Shown here in pieces: positions 48,301 to 55,404 of a stretch of 64,000 bases of DNA (position 1 is its first letter; each line of letters begins with the position of its first letter). Source of the DNA: Azoarcus sp031546845 (lineage in GTDB: Bacteria > Pseudomonadota > Gammaproteobacteria > Burkholderiales > Rhodocyclaceae); NCBI GenBank assembly GCA_031546845.1, contig JAVBJT010000019.1, forward strand, positions 1 to 64,000. Reading direction: 5' to 3'. Position numbers and translations under genes: made by a program. Below the pieces are notes generated by a model. That model was given only the letters and a program-made list of their open reading frames with translations. It ran no database searches and was not told the DNA's origin.

Positions 48301-49639
48301 TATCGAGCGACTCGCTCATCGAGTAGCGCATTGCGCTCAAGGCATCCGCCGTGCGGATGTAAAGCTCCTGAGCCTCGGCCAGCGGGCGGTACGTGAGGTT
48401 GGCGGTGTCGAGCAGGCGGCGCTGCACGACGTCATATCCCGCCGCGCTGTCGGTTGCCATCTCGATCCGATTCGCCATCTGCCCGTAAGCATCGGCTACC
48501 TGGATCGCATCTTTTGCAAAGCCCGTGATCTTGTTGACGGCAAAGATGCTGGCGACCGCCTTGGCGACCGCCGTCAGCTTGGTTTCAAGCTCTTTCGAGG
48601 CATCCCCGAAGGCACCGACGACGCGTTGCGTGCCGGAGAGCTCGCCGCGCAGGCTTTCGATGCGTTGCTGTAGCGCGGCGGTGGCGCGGGCTGCATCTTC
48701 CGGTAACAGCTTTTGATCGCGCAGCCCGCGCATCGTCGCTTGCAGATGCTCGATCTCGGCGACGATTTCTTGCACGCCGCGGATGCCCATCTGTTTGAAT
48801 GTCGCTTCCATCGCCGGGCCAAGCGCGGCGGATTCGCGGCGCATCTCTTCGACGACGGTGACGTATTTTTCCGCCTGTTGCTGTGCCTCGAGCAGCTTAG
48901 CCTTGAGCTCGACTTGCTTTGCCGATAGCCCGGCGGTGTCGATGCCGGCGCCCTTGAGCGCGGATTGCGACGCGGTGAGCGCCCGATTCTGTTCGCCCAT
49001 CTGCGCGGACAACTGTTTCGCACTGCCGACCGTGCGCTCGTATTCGCTCGCCAGCTCGCTTTGAGCCCGGCCGGCGGCGGTTTCGGCGGCAAGGGCGGCA
49101 CGCTGGTCTTCGGCGAGGCTTTTGACGACTTTCCCGGCTTCGGCCGCTTCGGTTTTGAGTACGCTGAGCTGTGCTTGCGTCTCCGCGATCTTCGTGGCGT
49201 ATTCGCCCGTAGCATCGCCGCTTTCTTTCGCGGCTGCGCGCAAGGTTTTTAGCTCTTCGGCCGCGCCCGCGACCGCGCCCTTGACCGCCTCGTATTGCTC
49301 GCGTGCCGCACTCAAGGCCTGCGCGGCTTTTCCCTGCGCGGCGGCGGTCGCGGCGCTTTCGGTGGCGGCCGCATCCAGGGCGGTCGCAAGCGTGTCGATC
49401 TTCGCGGCGGCGGCGTCGAGCGCTTCGCCGGTTGTCGTGACTTCGCGCTTGAGGCGGGCGAATTCCTCGACCGCCGACGCCTGATCGTTCAGCTCGCGTA
49501 ATTCCGCCGCAAGCGCGTCGAATTCCGGCGCGGCATCGCCGGCCGTTTTTCCAAGATCCTCGACCTTGTTCGCAAGCGCGTCGATCTTATCTTCGCCTTC
49601 GGTATCGGCAGAAAAGACCAAGGATGTTTTTAGTGACAT
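45335..49639 (-). CDS. Tail tape measure protein
   Basis: A 1434-residue protein, nearly all helical: heptad-rich N-terminus (LANKVEDLGKTAGDAAPEFDALAAELRELN ...), a tape-measure domain near residues 390-560 (AVASIFAVNKITGFAKDAIQVADAYGQMANRI; VSELNEGLRQTVEANKAAAEGM), a hydrophobic Ala-rich stretch (about 610-740) and a coiled-coil C-terminus with LELNGTEEEIAAARAARERTEIDRNIARLEI. Tape measure proteins set tail length at about 0.15 nm per residue, so a long flexible siphovirus tail of roughly 200 nm is expected. Confidence 0.92.
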   Translation of the reverse strand: MSLKTSLVFSADTEGEDKIDALANKVEDLGKTAGDAAPEFDALAAELRELNDQASAVEEFARLKREVTTTGEALDAAAAKIDTLATALDAAATESAATAAAQGKAAQALSAAREQYEAVKGAVAGAAEELKTLRAAAKESGDATGEYATKIAETQAQLSVLKTEAAEAGKVVKSLAEDQRAALAAETAAGRAQSELASEYERTVGSAKQLSAQMGEQNRALTASQSALKGAGIDTAGLSAKQVELKAKLLEAQQQAEKYVTVVEEMRRESAALGPAMEATFKQMGIRGVQEIVAEIEHLQATMRGLRDQKLLPEDAARATAALQQRIESLRGELSGTQRVVGAFGDASKELETKLTAVAKAVASIFAVNKITGFAKDAIQVADAYGQMANRIEMATDSAAGYDVVQRRLLDTANLTYRPLAEAQELYIRTADALSAMRYSMSESLDITDSYSYLLTTNAASADKASAAISAYTKSIESGKIEVDGWQSILAATPSIVDAISEATGRSGEEIRKLGVTGKLSVSELNEGLRQTVEANKAAAEGMNTTVADALTRLQNNWSAYIGEANRASGATSRIVELIDAVGSNLDNIADAAMKAGEVLLAGFAAKGAMAVQAYVTSLLAATKAVQAQAVSAAAGAKATQAQGTAAAGAATSIGAAATATGAHGTAAATAAPRITANAAAIRAQNAAAASGASAFAGIGGAAQSAFGFLSKFAVLKFTGWTLAISIIGELAGKLLFSKSAAEESAGALKDLGATLKNADLTSETGISALIDQLHELRDEGKLTADEIDKAFSERIGRMGQDSAEKLAEALPKAFHEGRIGAEDFERTLELVNARLEALKRADDALEWKGLAQGKFALEEVQREMIKAAKEGTSTTDALKKIAAAADFSSSDGIAKYAADMRLLEKSALATGEQIDAALRQRFASMTANELREFTMQAEMGLRGMADEAEQLARINEQVLLASFDKLGINAETAIGRISVAAEEAMDAVDNIAASLEAAGIEGEQAGRAIEAALTAAIGKADSQQALAALETQLKGIAESGKLSADGVARLGDAMAAARQRIEDATPGIQSAAEAFRQLGVTSDAELRRAADNARNLFESIRDSGTASARELQESFIVYAKAAIEANNGVATDALKAQAAINGVSIEADNAGKTIVRSMKEAAAATKGVGDAADAAADKVAFIGDAAADAQSVIEKTWDDAGNLVADSSERNSETIEQAWLRGEDAASRYAREATDSVYKAFQAGALHINQLDEAAAEYVRTMEQLDRSQSSMGSSAARGVEDLELRLLELNGTEEEIAAARAARERTEIDRNIARLEIDRERAQIRGDKDELARINAEISAYNKQIDLLKQIQVEEKKQRDAAAVEAKRKDAEDKAAEKAKESERETPTQTPGNSPAVVINLQPGVDLSNKAQAEQIARSLMPAIQNLTRRGV

Positions 49640-49741
49640 GGCTGTTAAATACCCGCTTGGGTCAGTGCATACGTCTGCACGGGGGATATCAGGATGGGTT
49701 TGTGCGGCGGGCGCTGGCGCCCGCCCCTCTGTGCACGCAGG

Positions 49742-50530
49742 TCAGAGCAAACTCACACGCGCGAACCCGCTGTAATCGCCATCGGTCGCCAGTTCTGTCA
49801 CGTAGAGCGCCTCGCCGCTGAGCGACAAAGCCGCCTCTTCGTCGCCGATCCAACTGAAATCGCCGTCAAGCGTCAGGCTCACGCGCGGAATAATCAGACG
49901 CGCCTTCTGCCCGTCGCCATTCACGCCATTGAAAATGACTCCGCGCTCCACGCCCGTGCGGCTGAACGCGGCGATATTCACGTAACCGCCATAGCTGTAA
50001 TCAACTTTCAGCGGGGCGACGTGCCCCGGCGGCAGTTCGATCAATTTGATGCGCGCGTGGTCGGGATCCTCGATCACGTAATGTGTGCCCGCTACCAGCG
50101 TCACCGGCGTCGCACCCGCGCTATCAGTAATCACCACATCGCTCACCTTCGGATGGCGCAGCGTAAAGTAGTCGCCCACCACCAGCGGCGGCAGTACCTC
50201 ACCCGTCACCGTGCCGGCGGTCACGGAAGCGGCCTCGCTGAAAAACGCCGCCGCCAGCGTGCGCCCGGAAAACTGGATCATGCTCAGCTTCACCGACAGC
50301 GACTTGCTCGTTGTGCGCTCTTTCAGCGTCAGCCGCTGGCCCGAGCAGGTTTCCTTGATCTGCTTTTTCTCGACCGCCAGCGAAGTCGTCAGCGACGACG
50401 TACCGCAGCCGATGCGGTACAGATCGACCAGGTAGCCCATATCGGGCGTGCCGTTTTCCGCATCGAAGCGGCCGATCTGGACCGGACCCTGGCCGTCCCA
50501 AATGATCGGCGTGGTGGGTGTCATTACCAT
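49742..50530 (-). CDS. Probable major tail tube protein
   Basis: A 262-residue protein of beta-rich composition (MVMTPTTPIIWDGQGPVQIGRFDAENGTPDMGYLVDLYRIG). It sits directly before the tape measure gene in the reading direction, as tail tube genes do, and follows an AAAGGAG Shine-Dalgarno. The tube assignment rests on gene order, size and composition. Confidence 0.7.
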   Translation of the reverse strand: MVMTPTTPIIWDGQGPVQIGRFDAENGTPDMGYLVDLYRIGCGTSSLTTSLAVEKKQIKETCSGQRLTLKERTTSKSLSVKLSMIQFSGRTLAAAFFSEAASVTAGTVTGEVLPPLVVGDYFTLRHPKVSDVVITDSAGATPVTLVAGTHYVIEDPDHARIKLIELPPGHVAPLKVDYSYGGYVNIAAFSRTGVERGVIFNGVNGDGQKARLIIPRVSLTLDGDFSWIGDEEAALSLSGEALYVTELATDGDYSGFARVSLL

Positions 50531-50534
50531 TGAA

Positions 50535-50714
50535 TTACTCCTTTGCTTTTACAGTGGGTTTGGCGATCGCCTCGGCCAGCGGCTCGGGCGCCGCCTCCGC
50601 GACACCGATCGCAATCAGCCATTCGGCCTGGTCCGGCCGCAGGCCGGAAAGCGTTGCGCCAGGCGGATACGTGCGCCCCGCATGGGCATGCGGTTTCTTC
50701 AGTTTGATAAGCAT
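50535..50714 (-). CDS. Small phage protein, possible tail/chaperone component
   Basis: A 59-residue protein (MLIKLKKPHAHAGRTYPPGATLSGLRPDQAEWLIAIGVAE). It resembles short DUF7210-like phage proteins with a YPPG motif; function unknown. ATG 50714 overlaps the preceding gene by 16 bases and follows a GGAGATCG Shine-Dalgarno region. Confidence 0.7.
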   Translation of the reverse strand: MLIKLKKPHAHAGRTYPPGATLSGLRPDQAEWLIAIGVAEAAPEPLAEAIAKPTVKAKE

Positions 50715-51148
50715 GTTGCGATCTCCTTTTGGGGTGTCAGAGAGCCAAGGCCGTTGCCGGCCAGAAAAGCGCGGGGATCCGCCGCCAGGGCGCGGGCGTT
50801 CTTCCGCCACGGCAGCCAGCCGCCGGCCCGCACGGCGAGATACATCGCCCAGCGCTGCGACCAGCGCACGCCGCAATCGGCCATCGCCTGCAAAAAAATC
50901 CGGTCGGCTTTCGCGCGGGAATACGGCTGTGTCACAAACAGAAAGTCATGCACGATGGCGGCCGGGCGGTGGTCCCCATTGACCGGAATCAGTGCGTGAA
51001 ACACTTGCGGGATCGACGCCAGATCGGTCATGAACCCTTTCGGCACGACGATGCGCGCTCCGCACGACGCCTCATAAACAAGCCGTTTGAGTACGCGCCA
51101 GCGGCCGCAGGGGGCGACTTCGAGACGGGCGGGGGTCAGAAACGGCAT
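50699..51148 (-). CDS. DUF1353 phage protein
   Basis: A 149-residue protein with the DUF1353 signature: PKGFMTDLASIPQVFHALIPVNGDHRPAAIVHDFLFVTQPYSRAKADRIFLQAM. The conserved H-D and D-L-A-S-I-P residues could be catalytic, as these proteins are suspected hydrolases of the lysis region. Here it directly follows the lysozyme gene. Confidence 0.88.
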   Translation of the reverse strand: MPFLTPARLEVAPCGRWRVLKRLVYEASCGARIVVPKGFMTDLASIPQVFHALIPVNGDHRPAAIVHDFLFVTQPYSRAKADRIFLQAMADCGVRWSQRWAMYLAVRAGGWLPWRKNARALAADPRAFLAGNGLGSLTPQKEIATCLSN

Positions 51149-51149
51149 G

Positions 51150-51629
51150 TCAGCCCTCGGTCAGATTGGAAGCAATGCGCCGCGCCCAGCCGCGGCCGAA
51201 ATCCGGCCACGTTTCCAGGCCCGCCAGGAAACGCAGGCGCAGGCCGGCAAAGCGCCGGGCAAGCTGTTGCGGATCGGCCTGGCGCACAGCGTTAAGCGTC
51301 ATGGGGCCAATCGAGCCGTCGGACTGCACCCCCGCCGCGCTCTGCAACCACCGCACCGCCTGCCGCACGCCGGAGTTCACCGCCGCATCGAATACCTCAA
51401 AGCGCAGCGCATCCGGCAAGCGCTCGGCCTGCACCGCATCCCAATACGCCGCGCGGTAAATCCGCTCCGCCACCGCCTTCGGCATGTCGCGCATATCGCC
51501 GGCATAACCGTGCGCGCGCGCCACCGACTCGGTAACGCCCCACGCGGTCTTGCCGCCAGGGTCGCGCGGGTGGTCGGCGTAGCCGCCTTCGTGCCTTAGC
51601 AGCCGCTCAAACGCAAAATTGAAATTCAC
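51150..51629 (-). CDS. Endolysin, glycoside hydrolase family 108 type
   Basis: A 159-residue muramidase-like protein. The catalytic Glu is in FERLLRHEGGYADHPRDPGGKTAWGVTE (about residue 14), and YRAAYWDAVQAERLPDALRFEVFDAAVNSGVRQAVRWLQSA is the family core, with a peptidoglycan-binding-like C-terminus. No signal peptide, so it depends on the holin gene that overlaps its GTG start (GTGA). Confidence 0.9.
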   Translation of the reverse strand: MNFNFAFERLLRHEGGYADHPRDPGGKTAWGVTESVARAHGYAGDMRDMPKAVAERIYRAAYWDAVQAERLPDALRFEVFDAAVNSGVRQAVRWLQSAAGVQSDGSIGPMTLNAVRQADPQQLARRFAGLRLRFLAGLETWPDFGRGWARRIASNLTEG

Positions 51630-51940
51630 TGATTGCCCTCCGTTTTATCGATGCGGCGCTGCACCAGATACCGCGCCCATACGCGCACCTGGTCGGCGCC
51701 AAGCAAGCCGATCGCCCCGCCGAAAAAAGTGGAATAACCCGGCGACAAGCCGAAATCCTCGGCAGCGGACGCCACGCACAGCGCAATCGCGCCACATAGC
51801 GCGGACTCAAGCAGGCGGCGCATCAAGCGCGGCTCGCGGGCGTCGTACATCACGCGGATCAACGCGATGAGCGCCCCCACAATCGCCGCCCTTGCCGGGC
51901 CGGGAAGCGAGCCGAGCAGGTCGGGAATCTTGTCAGGCAT
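51626..51940 (-). CDS. Phage holin
   Basis: A 104-residue protein with three hydrophobic stretches (AAIVGALIALIRVMY; LLESALCGAIALCVASAA; YSTFFGGAIGLLGADQV) and a basic C-terminus (RRIDKTEGNQ), the lambda-family holin pattern. It overlaps the endolysin start by 4 bases and lies directly before it. Confidence 0.82.
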   Translation of the reverse strand: MPDKIPDLLGSLPGPARAAIVGALIALIRVMYDAREPRLMRRLLESALCGAIALCVASAAEDFGLSPGYSTFFGGAIGLLGADQVRVWARYLVQRRIDKTEGNQ

Positions 51941-52352
51941 CGCGCACCCCCTCGAAACGCGCCGAGCTCTTGAACATCAGCGCATAGGCGATCTGCCCTT
52001 GCTCGGCGAACTCCGGCGGACGAACGCCCTCGATACGCAAGGGTTTCCACTTGCGGCCCTGGACCTCACCCGGCCGCCAGTTGTGCAGTGTCTTGATGAC
52101 TGCGGCGAAGGCCGCATCCAAGTCGCCCATCGCGTGCTCGCCGTATTGCACGATGAGATAGACGCTCCACACGACAACGATGCCGACCGAGGCGGGGCAG
52201 GCGTCTAGCACCGAGTCGGCGCCGCCACAATGAACCTCGACTGCTGGCGTGGGCAGGCGTGAGGCCTCCCGCGCGCTGCCGCGCACATGCCACCCGGTGA
52301 GCGCTGGAACGGCCTTTAACCGCTCGATGATTGGAGACTCAAGCGCGAACAC
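51933..52352 (-). CDS. Tail terminator/gp37-like (DUF1834) protein
   Basis: A 139-residue protein: FALESPIIERLKAVPALTGWHVRGSAREASRLPTPAVEVHCGG ... RPPEFAEQGQIAYALMFKSSARFEG. It matches tail terminator or gp37-like proteins of siphophages in order and pattern. I start it at a GTG at 52352 with a GGGAGGA Shine-Dalgarno; the longer frame begins inside the upstream gene. It overlaps that gene by 14 bases and the holin by 8. Confidence 0.7.
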   Translation of the reverse strand: MFALESPIIERLKAVPALTGWHVRGSAREASRLPTPAVEVHCGGADSVLDACPASVGIVVVWSVYLIVQYGEHAMGDLDAAFAAVIKTLHNWRPGEVQGRKWKPLRIEGVRPPEFAEQGQIAYALMFKSSARFEGVRDA

Positions 52353-52665
52353 AGCGATCCTCCCGCAGCCGTACAGTGAATTCGGTCCCTGCGCCGATTG
52401 GCGCGGGATCCTCCGCAACGCGGTAATGCCCGCCACGAATAACCAACAGATCGCCAACCTGGAGCAGCGCGGCGCGGGCCGCGTAACGCAATTCGTAGTC
52501 GCCGACAAAAGACGGCGGGGCCAACGGATCGACCCCCGCCACCGTAAAAAACGCCGCGAACGGCTCCCCGGCAAGCGGCGTGACGACGACATTGGCCAAC
52601 ATGCCGACGGTCACATCCGTCAGCATTTGCTCAATGTCGGCGAAAGGCGCGGCCGGGGTCGCCAC
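52339..52665 (-). CDS. Head-tail joining protein
   Basis: A 108-residue protein (VATPAAPFADIEQMLTDVTVGMLANVVVTPLAGEPFAAFFTVAG). It starts at a GTG two bases after the capsid stop, the position of connector genes in lambda-like phages, and its pattern resembles Gifsy-2 type head-tail joining proteins (PF13856). Longer starts would run into the capsid gene. Confidence 0.7.
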   Translation of the reverse strand: MATPAAPFADIEQMLTDVTVGMLANVVVTPLAGEPFAAFFTVAGVDPLAPPSFVGDYELRYAARAALLQVGDLLVIRGGHYRVAEDPAPIGAGTEFTVRLREDRCVRA

Positions 52666-52667
52666 GA

Positions 52668-53684
52668 TCAGGCTGCCTTCGCGCTCAACAACATGGCCGG
52701 GCGCGTGCAGATGAACAGCGGATAGGCGTACACCTCCATCTGCACCCACGCGTTGCGGTCCTTGTCCGGAACCGTCCAGGCATAAACCCGTTGCCCCGGC
52801 GTATTGACGAAATCGAACGTTTCCGCCGGGCTTTGCGCGACCTGGAACACGCCCGGCGCATTGACCGGGTAGAACTTGGCTTTTGTCGGATCGATGGCGA
52901 TCTTGCTGCCGTCGTCGGTGCCGCGGTAGTTGTGGAACGTGATGCCGCCGAAGTTGAACGAACCGAACGCGATGTTCTCGCGCAGATCAGCAGATGCCTG
53001 CTGATTGAGCCAGGTTTCGCGCACGCTCGGATGCTTGATGAGCAGATCGAAGAAGTCGTCGCCGCACAGCGCGTGCACGCTGGTCACGCCGGGAACGAAC
53101 GCGCCCCCGCCGGCTTTCGCCATCGCGCGCGTAACCTTGTGGCAGAGAGTACGCACGTCGGTTGTCGGATCGTCCAGGGCGAAATCAATCTCCGCCGGGG
53201 CGGAGATGCCCCATTCGTCGAACCAATTGCGGATCACAGAGCCGTCCGCATCCAGCACCACGCCCTGGATCGCGCCAAGGCGCATGTGCTCGAAAGTGAG
53301 CTCAATGTCGTCGTTCAACGATTTCATGCGGGCGGCTACCTCCGCCTGCACGCTGGCCAACTCGGACTCGCTGCCGAAGGCGCGAATATCCTGAATCTCG
53401 TCGGCCATCAACGTGTCCTGCTTGGCGATGCGCACGGTACGAAAATCGCGGATATCGCGCCTTGTGATATCCGCGACAGCGGGCGGCGCGCCGCGCTCGC
53501 TGGTCTGGATCAGCGTCAGCACGCCGTCCTTCTTCTCGATAGCGACGGTCGTGGTGCGCACCGGCTTGGGCGTGAAAATATTCTGCGAGCCCAGGAAGGT
53601 CGGCAGATAGGGCGCGCCGTTGATCGCCTCGGTGAGCGAGATCGCGTGAAAAGCACGCCCCTTGAAAATGTCCATTGAAGCCAT
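52668..53684 (-). CDS. Major capsid protein, lambda gpE family
   Basis: A 338-residue coat protein: MDIFKGRAFHAISLTEAINGAPYLPTFLGSQNIFTPKPVRTTTVAIEKKDGVLTLIQTSERGAPP is the gpE-family N-terminus, and PFICTRPAMLL-type endings occur at the C-terminus. Strong CAAGGAG Shine-Dalgarno. Together with the decoration protein and protease it defines a lambda-type head. Confidence 0.93.
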   Translation of the reverse strand: MASMDIFKGRAFHAISLTEAINGAPYLPTFLGSQNIFTPKPVRTTTVAIEKKDGVLTLIQTSERGAPPAVADITRRDIRDFRTVRIAKQDTLMADEIQDIRAFGSESELASVQAEVAARMKSLNDDIELTFEHMRLGAIQGVVLDADGSVIRNWFDEWGISAPAEIDFALDDPTTDVRTLCHKVTRAMAKAGGGAFVPGVTSVHALCGDDFFDLLIKHPSVRETWLNQQASADLRENIAFGSFNFGGITFHNYRGTDDGSKIAIDPTKAKFYPVNAPGVFQVAQSPAETFDFVNTPGQRVYAWTVPDKDRNAWVQMEVYAYPLFICTRPAMLLSAKAA

Positions 53685-53705
53685 GTGTTTTTGCTCCTTG
53701 TAAGA

Positions 53706-54071
53706 TCAGCGGATGACGATGCCGAGCGCGAGCAGATCGGCAGTGGCCGCAGCCTGCTTCTCCTCATCGATAGCGGCGGGCCAGGAAAGCGACGACCCGC
53801 GCACTTCGGTATCGCGCGCGGTGACGACGGCGGCGTGATCCGCGTCGGTTGCATCGACGTTGTCGTACAGGATCGCGGCGGCCTGCTCACTGCCGTCGCT
53901 TGCCGCTGGCGCCAGCGGCACGTACTTCCCGCTGGCGGTGACTTCGCCGAGCACCCTGCCGACGATACCGGCAGTGCCGGAAGCCAATGTGACGACCTCG
54001 CGGGAGCGGGTGCCGTTGGCTTCACTGATGATGTATTCGCCGGTGTGGGGGCCTTCTTTCAGTACGGTCAT
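53706..54071 (-). CDS. Head decoration protein D
   Basis: A 121-residue gpD-like protein (MTVLKEGPHTGEYIISEANGTRSREVVTLASGTAGIVGRVLGEVTASGKYVPLAPAASDGSEQAAAIL). It trimerises on the lambda-type capsid at three-fold points after expansion. The ATG at 54071 follows AGGAGAG. Confidence 0.9.
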   Translation of the reverse strand: MTVLKEGPHTGEYIISEANGTRSREVVTLASGTAGIVGRVLGEVTASGKYVPLAPAASDGSEQAAAILYDNVDATDADHAAVVTARDTEVRGSSLSWPAAIDEEKQAAATADLLALGIVIR

Positions 54072-54084
54072 GTTTCTCTCCTGA

Positions 54085-54477
54085 TTACTTGCGGGCGAAA
54101 GCGCGGCTCCAGCTCGCCGCGAGGAGCGCCGGCTCCGCCTCGTCGTCACTGGATTGCGCGCCGTGCTTGACGTCCGGATTCGGCACGCCGGCCATCGCGG
54201 CGGCGAAGTGGTTTGCCGTGGCCTGGGCCGTTGCGGGAACCGCGCCGAGAACGGCGGCGGCCTGCTCGACAGACAGGCCGGTGACGACGCACTGATGAGC
54301 GAGCGCGACCTGGCCGGCGGCCTTGTCGTGAGACAGGATGCCGCTCACGCGCTCGCGCTCGGTCTGCATTCCGGCCTTGTGGCCTTCGGCGTGGGATGCG
54401 GCGAGCAGGCTGTCCAGATCGGCCTGGGTGATAGTGGCGGGCGTCAGGGTGCCCGCCGGTGCGGTGGTGCCAGACAT
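54085..54477 (-). CDS. Internal scaffold protein (Nu3-like) from in-frame start
   Basis: An ATG at 54477, in frame with the protease, is preceded by AAAGGAG at the ideal 8-base distance. Translation from it gives the 130-residue C-terminal domain alone, as lambda Nu3 is made inside gene C. The Shine-Dalgarno is stronger than those of many full genes here, which is hard to explain otherwise. Confidence 0.75.
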   Translation of the reverse strand: MSGTTAPAGTLTPATITQADLDSLLAASHAEGHKAGMQTERERVSGILSHDKAAGQVALAHQCVVTGLSVEQAAAVLGAVPATAQATANHFAAAMAGVPNPDVKHGAQSSDDEAEPALLAASWSRAFARK

Positions 54478-55404
54478 ATGGGTTTCTCCTTTGTCGTTGG
54501 CGGTTGCGCTGGCGGGTCGCCAGACAGTGACGGGCCGGCTGCCGCCGGCCAATTCGGAAATCGTTCGATCCAGCGTGCCGATGCGGTCGGCAAGGCCCGC
54601 GGCGATCGCGGCGACGCCGTGGTACACGGCGGCCTGGGTGTTTCGCACGGCGCCGGCATCCAGCCCTCGCGCACTGGCCACGGCTTCGACGAACAGTGCG
54701 TAGAGCACATCGGATTCGCGCTGCAGGTCGGCACGCACGCTGTCCGGCAGCGGCGCGAAAGGGTTGCCGTCGACCTTGTGGCTGCCGGAATAGATCAGCG
54801 TGATTGCGATGCCGTCGGCCTCGAACGCCTTCGATAGATCGGCGTGGCGCATGACAACGCCGATGGAGCCCGCGTAGCCGGTTTTGGTGGTGACGATTTC
54901 GTCGGCCGCGCTGGCGCAGAGATAGCCGGCGGACAACGCCATGCTGTCCAGCACGGCAACGTGCGGCTTGACGCCGCGCAAGGCCAGCAGTCGCTCGTGC
55001 GCCTCGAAAGCCCCCGCAGCCTCGCCGCCGGGGGAATCCCACACGGTGACGATGGCGCGCACGGCGGGATCGGCGGCCGCGGCTTCGGCGGTCGCAACGA
55101 TGTCGTCGTAACCAAGAAACGTGGCACAGGTGGCGAGGTCGAAGCGGCCGCGATGCACGAGTGCGCCTATGGCGGGAATCACCGCCACGCCATCGACGAT
55201 CTTGTATCCGGCCTCGGCCCACTTGCCGTTGAACGCACCGAACAGATCGGCACGGACAGGCGCGGGCGCGGCAGGGTGCGAAGCGGCGGACAGGCCGGAC
55301 AGGCGCGGGGCGATGCCGGTCAGCATGGCATCGAGCGCCGTCGCCTGGATGAGCAGTGGGCGATTGAAGATGCGCGCGGCAAGGTGCGGGTAGGCGATGC
55401 TCAT
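54085..55404 (-). CDS. Capsid maturation protease, S49/gpC type
   Basis: A 439-residue protein. The N-terminal 290 residues are an S49 (SppA-like) peptidase: nucleophile Ser in DSMALSAGYLCASAADEIVTTKTGYAGSIGVV and the Lys of TTKTG, with DSPGGEAAGAFEA preceding. The C-terminal 130 residues (from residue 310) are scaffold-like (TITQADLDSLLAASHAEGHKAGMQTERERVSGIL). The gene is lambda C/Nu3-like: a second start inside it makes the scaffold alone. Confidence 0.92.
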   Translation of the reverse strand: MSIAYPHLAARIFNRPLLIQATALDAMLTGIAPRLSGLSAASHPAAPAPVRADLFGAFNGKWAEAGYKIVDGVAVIPAIGALVHRGRFDLATCATFLGYDDIVATAEAAAADPAVRAIVTVWDSPGGEAAGAFEAHERLLALRGVKPHVAVLDSMALSAGYLCASAADEIVTTKTGYAGSIGVVMRHADLSKAFEADGIAITLIYSGSHKVDGNPFAPLPDSVRADLQRESDVLYALFVEAVASARGLDAGAVRNTQAAVYHGVAAIAAGLADRIGTLDRTISELAGGSRPVTVWRPASATANDKGETHMSGTTAPAGTLTPATITQADLDSLLAASHAEGHKAGMQTERERVSGILSHDKAAGQVALAHQCVVTGLSVEQAAAVLGAVPATAQATANHFAAAMAGVPNPDVKHGAQSSDDEAEPALLAASWSRAFARK

